DNA from: Bacteroidota bacterium
GTDB taxonomy: Bacteria > Bacteroidota > Bacteroidia > Bacteroidales > Rikenellaceae
NCBI GenBank assembly: GCA_023413645.1
Contig: JAEZPN010000081.1
Span: 1-15,698 of the forward strand
DNA: 15,698 bases
Direction: 5' to 3'
Made by a program: the position numbers and the translations under genes. Under the pieces are notes generated by a model that was not told the origin of the DNA, ran no database searches, and was given only the letters and a program-made list of their open reading frames with translations. Of the stretch, positions 1-7,926 are shown piece after piece (position 1 is the stretch's first letter; the number at the start of each line of letters is the position of its first letter).

Positions 1-371
1 GGCCAATGTGCAAAGAGCATGCGGCCAAACATCTCGATAAGCGCCGTGCCACGGTTACGCATAACACCAAAGGCGAAGTAGACAACTCCAAACGACATCC
101 ACACCGCAAGACCGAGTGCCAACTGCCAAATCAATCGCACGGAGCTATCACATATGGTATATCCAATCATAGAGGTTGGCATAATGGCGAAGTACCATGC
201 GCCTATTACACCTATTATAAGCCATGCAAGACCCCACAATAGGGCGTTGTTACGCGAATTCGTTGCGGGACGCTGGAGCATACGTGCCATGAACGAACCT
301 TTGCCCGAGCCCTGCCAGCGTGCATCGCCACGCGAGCGGTCACGCTTTGCATACATTTTCGATTTTGACAT
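1..371 (-). CDS. Multi-pass membrane protein, C-terminus cut by window start
   Basis: A minus-strand frame opens with ATG at 369-371 and stays open to the window edge (123 codons visible). The first ~40 residues are basic and polar (it begins MSKSKMYAKRDRSRG). Two hydrophobic stretches follow: about residues 44-62 (LLWGLAWLIIGVIGAWYFA) and about 82-103 (IWQLALGLAVWMSFGVVYFA). This is a cytoplasmic N-terminus plus at least two membrane helices, with no signal peptide. It starts 13 bases after the stop of the beta-barrel gene, so it is very probably the third gene of the same operon. A Yip1-type membrane protein is one possibility from the overall look, but no diagnostic motif is visible and I do not assign a function. 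The open frame, operon position and TM pattern make the gene itself secure. Confidence 0.8.
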   Translation of the reverse strand, partial: MSKSKMYAKRDRSRGDARWQGSGKGSFMARMLQRPATNSRNNALLWGLAWLIIGVIGAWYFAIMPTSMIGYTICDSSVRLIWQLALGLAVWMSFGVVYFAFGVMRNRGTALIEMFGRMLFAHW

Positions 372-384
372 AGCCCTAAGGAGT

Positions 385-2058
385 TTAGAAGTCAATCTTT
401 GCACCTACCATGAAACCGATGCCATTACGGTTATAGTAGGCGTAATCATATATATCCTGATTCAAGAGGTTGTAGCCATTAACAAAGAGCTCCACGCCAT
501 TCTTAACACGGAATGCCACGTCGGCATGTAGGTCAAAGATAGCATCTGCCTCGAATGCCACGACGCTCATGCCATTAACAAAATCGCTACCCGACCACTC
601 TCTGCGACCGATAAAGTCACCCGAGATACCAAACTTCCAGCGCTTGAGGCGGTACTCTGCAAGGATGTTAGCGACGATTTTTGGGTCAGAGACAGCGTAC
701 ATAGTAGACTTTGTATAATCGAGATGAGCACGTGCCGATGCTGTGAGCTTAAGGCCTCCGACGGGGTGATACTCCACCTCAGCACCCGCAAAGAGGCGAG
801 TGTTGCGACCCTGCGCAAAGCCAAAGGTGCCAATCTCGTCAACATACCAGAACATCTGGTCGCGAATGAAACTGCTACCGAGATATACCCTATATGCTAC
901 CTTCGAGTGCTTATCCGAGCCACCAACACCGGCATATAGGTCGTAACTACGTGTAGAGGCTACACTATTGAACATATCCTGCATAGGCGCAAAGGCTATA
1001 AATTCGTTCTGACCATATAGCGCCTCGATGCCATTATGCTTGATGTTTGTCTCTAGCTCGATGAAGGGCTGTGCCTCCACCTTACCGAAGTCGAAGTCCA
1101 ATCGCACAGCGGGCAAGAAGAAGTGCGAAGCCTTCTCTCTACCAGCCACCTTGTCGTACATATAACCCACCTCTGCGGCGACGTTGATGATGCCGAATGA
1201 ACGAGCGTAGCTAACACCCGCATTCACGGCCATATCACTGTAGTCGATATTTTTGTCACCATGCCACATACCAAAACCGGCGTTAACACCTACAATGTTA
1301 CCCTTGAAGCTGCGTGCCACCTTAGCTGCGACATTGGCATTATACTCGCCAATACGCAACCTCTCATCGGCAACGGGCATATGCTGACTCCAACAGCCAC
1401 CCTCAACCTCAACGCCAAAGTTTAGGCGCGAGAGATCAACAAAGTCGTCACCATAGCGAATACGTAGGTTGCCATCGTGGAAGTATAGACGATCGGGGGT
1501 CTGCAGTGCGTAGCGGTTTACGATATCGTTACCATAGTCGAGGCTCGCCTCGAGCATCTGACGACCCAATATCAAACCACCGTCGACATTAATTGTGTTC
1601 GACATAGCGTAGCTGTTTGCCATCGAGAGTTTATCGCCATAGCCATTTGTCTTGGCCGCGAAGTTAGCCTTGTGGTCTACGCCAATACCGAAGTAGCCCA
1701 TGCGCTTGTTGTGTGCCGTATAGCGTACAACAGCATCCGTAGCCAATGGGTAGCCCGCAGCGATGCGAGCAAAGAAGTTCTTGGGACGGAAGAAGTCGTC
1801 GGCGTAGCCCGCTCTCGCAGGCTTGAAATTGTGGTCCTCGAGTTCCACCTGCCATGTCTCGGGATTTACGTTGTAGATAATCTCGGGTTCGATAACAGGG
1901 GCATCGTTAATCTCGGTGGGTGCCGTAATCTTCTTTGCGGGAGCCACCTCGTGTGTATAGTTCTTTGTCACCACCACCTGCTTATACTCCTGAGCCGAGA
2001 GTGACGCCACGGCAACAAACATAGCCGCAGCCACAAACATATATTTTGTATATCTCAT
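385..2058 (-). CDS. Outer-membrane beta-barrel protein (TonB-receptor-like barrel without a plug)
   Basis: Starting at ATG 2058 (557 residues), the protein has a signal peptide of about 21 residues ending SLSAQ. A TTG three codons upstream is a less likely start. A polar, probably periplasmic segment (about 23-85, rich in Pro, Glu, Lys and Val) leads into a long run of alternating hydrophobic/aromatic strands with Gly, Tyr and Asn turns. The protein ends on a final strand with a terminal Phe (GFMVGAKIDF), the usual C-terminal signature of outer-membrane barrels. There is no recognisable plug-domain motif, and the length is below a full TonB receptor (700-1000). It lies 30 bases after the TPR gene and 13 bases before the membrane-protein gene. 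The likely role is an outer-membrane partner of the periplasmic TPR protein; transport of a specific substrate cannot be inferred. Sure of the barrel, unsure of the function. Confidence 0.8.
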   Translation of the reverse strand: MRYTKYMFVAAAMFVAVASLSAQEYKQVVVTKNYTHEVAPAKKITAPTEINDAPVIEPEIIYNVNPETWQVELEDHNFKPARAGYADDFFRPKNFFARIAAGYPLATDAVVRYTAHNKRMGYFGIGVDHKANFAAKTNGYGDKLSMANSYAMSNTINVDGGLILGRQMLEASLDYGNDIVNRYALQTPDRLYFHDGNLRIRYGDDFVDLSRLNFGVEVEGGCWSQHMPVADERLRIGEYNANVAAKVARSFKGNIVGVNAGFGMWHGDKNIDYSDMAVNAGVSYARSFGIINVAAEVGYMYDKVAGREKASHFFLPAVRLDFDFGKVEAQPFIELETNIKHNGIEALYGQNEFIAFAPMQDMFNSVASTRSYDLYAGVGGSDKHSKVAYRVYLGSSFIRDQMFWYVDEIGTFGFAQGRNTRLFAGAEVEYHPVGGLKLTASARAHLDYTKSTMYAVSDPKIVANILAEYRLKRWKFGISGDFIGRREWSGSDFVNGMSVVAFEADAIFDLHADVAFRVKNGVELFVNGYNLLNQDIYDYAYYNRNGIGFMVGAKIDF

Positions 2059-2088
2059 ATTTCGCAATCTCTTTTAGCGGTTACTACA

Positions 2089-5079
2089 CTATTTTGGGAG
2101 CTTCGAGATGCGCTCCTTAGCCTCGGCAACCACGCCATCATCTTTTGGCGAGTATCCGTCGACGATGCTCTGGTATGTAGCACGCGCCTGGAACGTGTTA
2201 TTTGTCATAACAAATGTGTCACCCAAGAGGATGAAGATGTGGCCCTGCCAGTACGTCGAGCCACACTGACCCATGTCGAAGACGAGCTGCTGGGCACGCT
2301 CATAGTCGCCAGCAATATATGCAGCCTCAACAACACGATAGTATGCCTCAGCACCCTCCTCGGTCATAGGATTCTCGGCAAGCGACTTATACAACTCCAA
2401 CGACTGTGTGTTACCCTCGCTGTGGAGCACATCTGCCATCACGAGCTTAGCATAGCGACGTGCCCAATCTGTAGCATCGGTCATATCGGCAATATCCTCA
2501 TACATGCGCTTGATAGCTGCATTGTCCTCGGTCATAGATGTAGCATCTACATAGCCCTCAGAAGCTCTTGCTCGCTTATCCTTCTCGTGTGCCACATCGT
2601 ACAACGAACGGTATGCCTCGGCAGACTTAACATACTTCTTCATGTCGTAGGTCATATCGGCATAGACACCCAAAACGCGCTCTGTATACTGATTGAGTCC
2701 CTGCGCCAAGAGCTCCTCCATAGTCTCCATTGCAGAGACATTGTCATTGAAACTCACGTGGCAGTCACTCAAGTAGAAGAGAGCCTCGGTGCGGTTGTAA
2801 CCCTTCTCGAAGGTACGCAAGTAGTTAGTAAGTTTTGTACGTGCCTCACCCATGTCACCTGCGAGGTAGACATTCTTTGCTGCGGCGAAGGTGAGCGAGT
2901 CACGTGCTGCAGCGCTCATATCGCTCTGTGCACCGCTACGCTCAGCATATGCGAAGTAGTCGTCGATTCTATCCTCCTTAACATAGATGTCACGAAGGCT
3001 GCGCATAGCCTCGAGTGCCGAAGATGACTGTGGATCATACTCCACAACCTTCTCGTAGCAAGTTATAGCATCGTTCTTACGGCCGAGGTTGTAGTATGCA
3101 AGGGCGAGATCCGACATCGCGCTGACGTAGTATGGCGACGAGTTGTGGCTATCAACGAAATCCTGCAATGTCTCGGCACCCTGCGAGTAGTGCTCTGCAG
3201 CGATGTGTGTGCGACCCAACTCATACCACGCATCGTCCACATAGTCGCCTGTGCCATCCAAAACAATAGCCTTGAGCATCTCTATCTTCTTTGTCTGCTT
3301 CTTGTCGATACCCTCGAGCATAGCGAGCTGGTAGCGAGCATAGTGGCGATACTCAGAGGTTGAAGAGATAGATACCTTGTATGCGTTACGTGCCGAAGCG
3401 AACTCGCGCAATGTGAAGCGAGCATCGCCAATGCGGTTCTGAGCGTCGAAGAGGTAGTCGTCACGCTTGGTGTAGTCACGCACAAACTCCTCGAATGCCT
3501 CAGCAGCATCGGCCATGTTGCCGTTTGCGAAGTTAGCATAGCCAATACCGTAGTGTGCAAACTGATACTCCACCTCGCTCTTGGGTGCACGACGCACATA
3601 TGCCTCGTACTTCTCCTTTGCCTTCGCCATGTCGCCCTGAGCAAATGCCACCTCACCCTGCCAGTAGAGAGTAAGGGCGTTATACTTGGGCTGGAGTGCC
3701 AACTCCTCAGCCTCGGCAAGAAGTCTCTCTGCCGTAGCCCAATCCTCACGCTTTACAGCATCCACAGCACGGAAGAGCGCCACACGCTGCAACGCCGCCT
3801 TGATGTCATTATCGGGATTGGGATACTCCTTGATTGCTGTGTATGCAGCATCGTAGTTCTCAGAGTTGTAGTAGCTTGCGATGAGCAACTGTTTGACCTC
3901 CGACTCGCGTGGCGAGCCAGGATAGCGCTCCAAGTATGTCTGAAGCACCGCCGTAGCCTCGTTGAAGAGACCACCACCCAACTCATACTTCAAACGTCCC
4001 TGGTTTAACAACGCGTCGCGTGCAATCTTCTCGTCGTAGCCCTCACCTGTGGCTGTAGCCTGAGCAAAGGCATCCGCCGCAGACTGCTTATTTCCGAGCT
4101 TTAGGTAGCAGTCGCCAAGGTGGTATGCAGCATTCTGCGTGAGTGCATCCTCATATCCACACACCACTCTCAGTGGTGTCACAGCATCGCTGTAGCGTGC
4201 CATGCGGTAGAGCGAGTAACCGAGGATGTAGTTCTCCTCGCGCCCCATCTTCTCGGGGCTGTACGTTGCGATATATCGCGCCGCCTGTGCGTAGTCCTCT
4301 TTGAGGAAGTAGCTCTCGGCGATGATGCGAACAAGGTCGTCGCGTGTCTTTGACGTAGTCTGATTTAGGAGTTTCTCGCCCTCCGAGATAACATAGTTGT
4401 AATTACCCTTGCGATACTCTATCTGCAAGAGGTAGAATGGGACCAATGTGTTATATGCCTCATGATTTTTGAGCTGTGTAAAGCCCTCCTTAGCACTCTC
4501 GAGTTCACTCTCAACATAGTTGATATACGAGGTATAGTAGAGTGCGTGGGGGTAGTACTCACTCAATCTCGATATCTTCGAGAGGTGACCCTTAGCACGT
4601 GAATAGTCACCCTCCTTGAAACGGATGTAACCCATGCGCATATCGTAGCGCTCGCGCGAACGAGGGTCCAAGGCTTTGTAGTCCACCTCTGCAAAGATGG
4701 GCACGCCATCGGTCATCATGTTGTTATCGGTGTAAAACACGGCAAGCATGAAGAGCATATCGTTGCGATAGATGCTTGCTGGATACTTCGCGATGAAGTT
4801 CTCCATCAACGATTCAGCATCGGCAACGCCCAACTCGACAGCTGTACGCACCTTCTGATACGCCACCCACTCAGCATCGTGACCCATGGTCATAGGGTCG
4901 ATATCGCTCTCCAATGCCACAAGTGCATCATAGGCCTCGCCCCAGCGACCACGCTCGAGCATATCCTCAATTTGGGCTCTGCGATCTGCAACACCGGGCT
5001 GTTGAGCCATAACATTGCCCGCTGTGGCAATCGTACCAACGAGGACTAAAAAAGATATAATTTGTCTACGCATACTCAT
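2089..5079 (-). CDS. Large exported tetratricopeptide-repeat (TPR) protein
   Basis: From ATG 5079 the product is 996 residues (ATG 5073 would give 994). It begins MSMRRQIISFLVLVGTIATA and has a cleavable signal peptide ending NVMAQ, so it is exported to the periplasm. A frame extension to 5124 is rejected because it would run through the predicted promoter and transcription start. Nearly the whole mature protein is helical repeats of TPR type, with recurrent Tyr/Ala/Leu positions and acidic turns. Clear examples lie at about 615-650 and 653-686 (AYYNLGRKNDAITCYEKVVE). Such proteins act as scaffolds. It is the first gene of an operon with an outer-membrane barrel and an inner-membrane protein, which suggests a trans-envelope assembly or transport role. 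No catalytic motif is seen. The TPR assignment is firm; the process served is unknown. Confidence 0.88.
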   Translation of the reverse strand: MSMRRQIISFLVLVGTIATAGNVMAQQPGVADRRAQIEDMLERGRWGEAYDALVALESDIDPMTMGHDAEWVAYQKVRTAVELGVADAESLMENFIAKYPASIYRNDMLFMLAVFYTDNNMMTDGVPIFAEVDYKALDPRSRERYDMRMGYIRFKEGDYSRAKGHLSKISRLSEYYPHALYYTSYINYVESELESAKEGFTQLKNHEAYNTLVPFYLLQIEYRKGNYNYVISEGEKLLNQTTSKTRDDLVRIIAESYFLKEDYAQAARYIATYSPEKMGREENYILGYSLYRMARYSDAVTPLRVVCGYEDALTQNAAYHLGDCYLKLGNKQSAADAFAQATATGEGYDEKIARDALLNQGRLKYELGGGLFNEATAVLQTYLERYPGSPRESEVKQLLIASYYNSENYDAAYTAIKEYPNPDNDIKAALQRVALFRAVDAVKREDWATAERLLAEAEELALQPKYNALTLYWQGEVAFAQGDMAKAKEKYEAYVRRAPKSEVEYQFAHYGIGYANFANGNMADAAEAFEEFVRDYTKRDDYLFDAQNRIGDARFTLREFASARNAYKVSISSTSEYRHYARYQLAMLEGIDKKQTKKIEMLKAIVLDGTGDYVDDAWYELGRTHIAAEHYSQGAETLQDFVDSHNSSPYYVSAMSDLALAYYNLGRKNDAITCYEKVVEYDPQSSSALEAMRSLRDIYVKEDRIDDYFAYAERSGAQSDMSAAARDSLTFAAAKNVYLAGDMGEARTKLTNYLRTFEKGYNRTEALFYLSDCHVSFNDNVSAMETMEELLAQGLNQYTERVLGVYADMTYDMKKYVKSAEAYRSLYDVAHEKDKRARASEGYVDATSMTEDNAAIKRMYEDIADMTDATDWARRYAKLVMADVLHSEGNTQSLELYKSLAENPMTEEGAEAYYRVVEAAYIAGDYERAQQLVFDMGQCGSTYWQGHIFILLGDTFVMTNNTFQARATYQSIVDGYSPKDDGVVAEAKERISKLPK

Positions 5080-5094
5080 ATGTATAATATAGGG

Positions 5095-5126
5095 CAAAGA
5101 TAGTAATTTTTCACTAAATAACACAA
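5095..5126 (-). promoter_or_regulatory. Promoter of the TPR/barrel operon
   Basis: On the minus strand TATCTTTG (5102-5095) matches the Bacteroidota -7 element TAnnTTTG. TTG at 5126-5124 lies 21 bases upstream as the -33 element. Transcription would begin near 5090, leaving a leader of only about 10 bases before ATG 5079. This supports the shorter start of the TPR gene. Confidence 0.7.
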
Positions 5127-5181
5127 CATAAAGGAACGATTATTGACACGTTTTTGGCGTATAGAACAAATATTTTTAGTT

Positions 5182-5577
5182 ATGACACAGAAAATCACAC
5201 TTCAGATGACTGCCGACCACCACTTTTCGATTGCCGACGGTCGCAACATAGAGGCTCTCAACCCCAAAGAGATGATGCTCTACGCCTCTCTCGAGTGCCT
5301 CGCACACACAATCACAAGTCTACTTAAGGAGCGTATAAAGGCGCTAAAGAACCTGGAGTTGACACTCGAGGGCACGCTCTCCACGCCAACAGTTGTGGCC
5401 GAGAGTACATTCACACACTTCAACGTAGTATACAACGCCGAGTGTCACACCCTAAAGGAGCAAGAGACAGTGAGTCGTGCCATAAACCTTGCGAACGATA
5501 AATACTGCGGTATGTTGCAGATGCTCCGCAAGATAGCACCCCTAACACACGTCACATCCATCGTGGCTACCGACTAA
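5182..5577 (+). CDS. OsmC-family protein
   Basis: The ATG at 5182 gives 131 residues, the normal size for small OsmC/YhfA-type proteins; an upstream in-frame TTG at 5143 lacks support. The OsmC hallmarks are two conserved cysteines: Cys39 at the start of the central helix (ASLECLAHTITSLL) and Cys109 in the later helix (ANDKYCGMLQMLRK). In the family these form the redox pair that reduces organic and fatty-acid hydroperoxides, acting in the cytoplasm as a dimer. Some YhfA-like members have no proven peroxidase activity, so the substrate is uncertain. The gene is monocistronic, divergent from the TPR operon and convergent with lemA. No convincing TAnnTTTG promoter is visible; TATTTTTA at 5171 is too close to the ATG. 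Confidence 0.85.
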   Translation: MTQKITLQMTADHHFSIADGRNIEALNPKEMMLYASLECLAHTITSLLKERIKALKNLELTLEGTLSTPTVVAESTFTHFNVVYNAECHTLKEQETVSRAINLANDKYCGMLQMLRKIAPLTHVTSIVATD

Positions 5578-5616
5578 AAAAAACTCCTCGGACCAAACAT
5601 CCGAGGAGTCTCATTT
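5574..5616. terminator. Intrinsic terminator between osmC-like gene and lemA (bidirectional candidate)
   Basis: A perfect 9-bp stem ACTCCTCGG / CCGAGGAGT (5583-5591 with 5601-5609) has a 9-base loop. On the minus strand it is followed by eight T (5583-5576 read in reverse), so it ends the lemA transcript. On the plus strand the hairpin is followed by CTCATTTT, a weaker U-tract that could also end the OsmC-family transcript, whose stop codon adjoins the A-tract. Confidence 0.85.
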
Positions 5617-5631
5617 TAACATTCAGCGACG

Positions 5632-6222
5632 TTAGAAAACCACGACTGGAGCGACCTCCGCACCAGCATTAGCCTCAAACATGCTCTTTGTCTCGAAACC
5701 AAACATCGAAGCGATAATGTTATTGGGGAACTTACGCACATTAACATTATACTCCTTAACCGCCTCGTTATAGTTCTGACGCTCTACAGAGATACGATTC
5801 TCAGTACCCTCGAGCTGCGCCTGCAGCTGCAAGAAGTTCTGATTTGCCTTCAAATCGGGATAGCTCTCCGCAACAGCAATAAGGCGACCAAGAGCACTTG
5901 ACAACTCGTCCTGCGCAGCCATCCACTGCTGCATCTGTTCGGGAGTTGCAGTAGCAGGATCAATAGTCATAGATGTAGCACGTGTACGTGCATCGGTCAC
6001 AGCCTGAAGTGTCGACTCCTCATGCTCAGCATAGCCCTTAACCGTAGCTACAAGGTTGGGGATAAGATCTGCACGACGCTGGTACTGCGACTCTACATTC
6101 GCCCACTTCTGGTCTACAGCGGCCTCAGCCTTAACTAAACCATTGTACTTTGAGGCACAGAAACCCGCAAACAAAAGCAAAGCACCTGCAATGCAAATAA
6201 GAATAATAATTCCTTTCTTCAT
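5632..6222 (-). CDS. lemA: LemA family membrane-anchored protein
   Basis: The 196-residue length is typical of the family. One N-terminal transmembrane segment (residues 4-22) is followed by the LemA core: YNGLV (26-30), VDQKWANVESQYQRRADLIP (36-55) and NLVATVKGYAEHE. A long helical region then ends at FPNNIIASMFGF (165-176). The soluble domain is a helical bundle expected outside the cytoplasmic membrane. The biochemical role of LemA proteins is not settled. The gene lies 54 bases downstream of the TPM-domain gene on the same strand, a pairing seen in many bacteria, and is followed by a strong terminator, so it is the last gene of this unit. Family assignment is confident; function is not. 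Confidence 0.92.
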   Translation of the reverse strand: MKKGIIILICIAGALLLFAGFCASKYNGLVKAEAAVDQKWANVESQYQRRADLIPNLVATVKGYAEHEESTLQAVTDARTRATSMTIDPATATPEQMQQWMAAQDELSSALGRLIAVAESYPDLKANQNFLQLQAQLEGTENRISVERQNYNEAVKEYNVNVRKFPNNIIASMFGFETKSMFEANAGAEVAPVVVF

Positions 6223-6248
6223 AGTTTTATTTATTTAGTTATTATATT

Positions 6249-6274
6249 CCAATAGGTTATTGCAATAAGTTATT
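6249..6274. repeat. Two tandem 13-bp units upstream of lemA
   Basis: CCAATAGGTTATT (6249-6261) is followed directly by GCAATAAGTTATT (6262-6274); 11 of 13 bases agree. It fills about half of the 54-base gap between the TPM-protein stop and the lemA start. It could be a binding site, a small local duplication or chance in an AT-rich spacer. Confidence 0.45.
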
Positions 6275-6276
6275 GA

Positions 6277-7200
6277 TTACCAGCGTGAGCCACCGCCACC
6301 GCCACCGAAGCTTCCTCCGCCGAAACCTCCGCCGAAGCCGCCTCCACCAAAGCCACCACCACGGCCACCCATGCCACCAAAGCCCATGGGCAAGAAGATG
6401 ATGCCGCCACCACCGCCATTATTGCGACGTGTGGTGCGTGTATGCGTAGTATGACAGTTATCACAGACCAATGTCTCCTGGATGGTGACGTGCGTAGCGG
6501 TCTTTTCAACAACAGCTCGCTCCGTAACCCTCAACGTATGTTTGCCACAGTTGGGACACTTTCGGCGCGCTCTATCTGCACGAACCACGATAATAAAGGT
6601 AAACGCTACGAGGAAGAGTGTGATGATTAGTGCCAAAATCATAGCATCTTCATCCTCCTCACTCTTTGCACGAGGTAGTTCGCCATTGGTAAGTAAGCTA
6701 TCAACAGCCTCAACACCGAGCACCATACCCTCGCTATAGTCACCCTCCTTAAACGATGGAAGCATATAGTCTTGCTGTATCTGCACACACGTAGCATCGG
6801 GGAGCACACCCTCCAAACCGTAGCCCGTATGAAAGCGCACCTCGCGCATATCCTTAACCAACAAGATGCCGAGGCCGTTATCCAGTTCGTCGTCACCCAC
6901 GCCCCACGACGTAAAGAGTTGCTGCGAGAATGTAAATGTGTCACCCGACTTGATGTCGTCGACAGCGACAACTACAACCTCCGCTATGCCACGCTCCTTG
7001 AGCGAGTAGCATATAGAGTCGATGCGTGCCACAGCATCACGCGAGAGTATGCCATCGGGGTTTGAGACAAAGCGCGTGCGGTCCTGAAGCTGCACGTTCG
7101 GTATCTCCTTAACGCCATAGCTTCGAGCCTCAGCCGTCACAACGCCCGCAAGCATCGCCACAGCAAGCATTAAGCAATATATTCTCTTTCCTATCATCAT
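6277..7200 (-). CDS. TPM-domain (YgcG-like) membrane protein with zinc ribbon and Gly-rich tail
   Basis: From ATG 7200 (307 residues; ATG 7197 and an upstream TTG 7209 are alternatives). Domains in order: signal peptide (about 1-27); TPM domain (about 40-172) with the characteristic RFVSNPDGILS start, GVGDDELDNGLGILLV (100-115) and GYGLEGVLPD (127-136); an acidic linker (EEDED); one transmembrane segment (about 187-206); a CxxC...CxxC zinc ribbon (Cys215, 218, 246, 249); and a Gly/Phe tail ending GGGGSRW. TPM domains face the periplasm; some homologues are reported as phosphatases or photosystem II repair factors, but the activity here is unproven. The Gly-rich tail with a final SRW is common in bacterial YgcG-like proteins. 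It lies 72 bases after adk and 54 before lemA and is probably cotranscribed with lemA. Confidence 0.88.
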   Translation of the reverse strand: MMIGKRIYCLMLAVAMLAGVVTAEARSYGVKEIPNVQLQDRTRFVSNPDGILSRDAVARIDSICYSLKERGIAEVVVVAVDDIKSGDTFTFSQQLFTSWGVGDDELDNGLGILLVKDMREVRFHTGYGLEGVLPDATCVQIQQDYMLPSFKEGDYSEGMVLGVEAVDSLLTNGELPRAKSEEDEDAMILALIITLFLVAFTFIIVVRADRARRKCPNCGKHTLRVTERAVVEKTATHVTIQETLVCDNCHTTHTRTTRRNNGGGGGIIFLPMGFGGMGGRGGGFGGGGFGGGFGGGSFGGGGGGSRW

Positions 7201-7202
7201 AT

Positions 7203-7248
7203 TAAACAAACACGGGCGAGGTCAATATATTGTATCGACACCGCCCGT
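7203..7248 (-). terminator. Possible terminator/attenuator hairpin after adk
   Basis: On the minus strand, ACGGGCG (7248-7242) and CGCCCGT (7218-7212) form a 7-bp GC-rich stem around an AT-rich 23-base interior. The hairpin is followed by GTTTGTTTAAT. It begins 24 bases after the adk stop and ends at the TPM gene start. The long loop and broken U-tract suggest partial termination. No TAnnTTTG promoter for the TPM gene is visible, so readthrough from adk is likely. Confidence 0.55.
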
Positions 7249-7272
7249 TGTAGGTTATTTTACTAATATTAT

Positions 7273-7845
7273 CTACCTTTTGGCATCAATAACCTCTGCC
7301 AAGCGGCCGAACACCTCATCCATAGTACCAAGACCATTAATCTCGCTATACTTATTCTGCTTGGTGTAGTGCTCCGCTACGATAGCTGTCTGCTGGCGAT
7401 ATACCTCAATGCGGTTGCGGATAACATCCTCCGAAGCATCATCAGCACGACCTGAGTCCTTGCCACGCAACAAGATACGACGTACGAGCTCCTCCTCGGG
7501 AACATCCATATAAATCATAACATCTACCTTGCGGCCAATCTCCGCGAGCAACGAGTCGAAAATCTCAGCCTGGGCAGTGGTGCGGGGGAAACCATCGAAG
7601 ATGCAACCCTTGTCTGAGTGTGAAGCCATATAGTTGCGGACCATCTCTACAACGATGCTATCGGGGGCAAGCTCGCCACGAGAGATATAAGCCTCCATGC
7701 TCTTACCAAGCTCCGTACCGCGCTGAATCTCACCGCGAATAACCTCTCCTGTGGAGATGTGATAGAGGTCGTAATGCTCAGCTAAGCGTGCAGCCTGCGT
7801 ACCCTTACCACAACCGGGGGCTCCAAAAAGAATTATATTAAGCAT
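7273..7845 (-). CDS. adk: Adenylate kinase, short-LID form
   Basis: This 190-residue cytoplasmic enzyme interconverts ATP + AMP and 2 ADP. Visible features are the P-loop GAPGCGKGT (8-16), the AMP-site segment STGEVIRGEI (31-40), the CIFDGFPRT motif (81-89), and catalytic arginines in VRRILLRG (121-128) and GRADD (132-136). The LID is the short form, without the ~30-residue insertion or the four-Cys zinc site of long bacterial adenylate kinases. The start is ATG 7845, about 45 bases below the predicted transcription start. The gene is divergent from thiL, with overlapping promoters. Assignment is very secure. Confidence 0.97.
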   Translation of the reverse strand: MLNIILFGAPGCGKGTQAARLAEHYDLYHISTGEVIRGEIQRGTELGKSMEAYISRGELAPDSIVVEMVRNYMASHSDKGCIFDGFPRTTAQAEIFDSLLAEIGRKVDVMIYMDVPEEELVRRILLRGKDSGRADDASEDVIRNRIEVYRQQTAIVAEHYTKQNKYSEINGLGTMDEVFGRLAEVIDAKR

Positions 7846-7895
7846 TTCTTCTATTTAATTATTGTTATAACTTTTTAATAAAAACAAATTTGAGG

Positions 7896-7926
7896 CAAAG
7901 TTATGTTTTTTTTTGCAATATTCCAA
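7896..7926 (-). promoter_or_regulatory. adk promoter
   Basis: On the minus strand the -7 element is TAACTTTG (7903-7896) and TTG (7926-7924) lies exactly 20 bases upstream. The predicted start is near 7890, giving a ~45-base leader. It overlaps the thiL core promoter on the opposite strand (7912-7943). Confidence 0.7.

Noticed and set aside
2239..3027. 262-residue plus-strand open frame inside the TPR gene
   Set aside because: Antisense to a clear TPR protein; composition rich in Cys, His, Ile and Leu with no motif, as expected from the complement of Glu/Ala-rich codons.
5080..5124. Upstream extension of the TPR protein
   Set aside because: It would start upstream of the predicted transcription start (~5090) and place a non-signal sequence before a clear signal peptide.
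5171..5178. TATTTTTA as the promoter of the OsmC-family gene
   Set aside because: Lacks the final G of TAnnTTTG, and the transcription start would fall at or beyond the ATG at 5182.
6270..6512. Repetitive GGC/CCN stretch read as a DNA repeat or separate Ala/Val-rich ORF
   Set aside because: It is the Gly-rich tail codons of the TPM protein read in another frame, not an independent repeat or gene.
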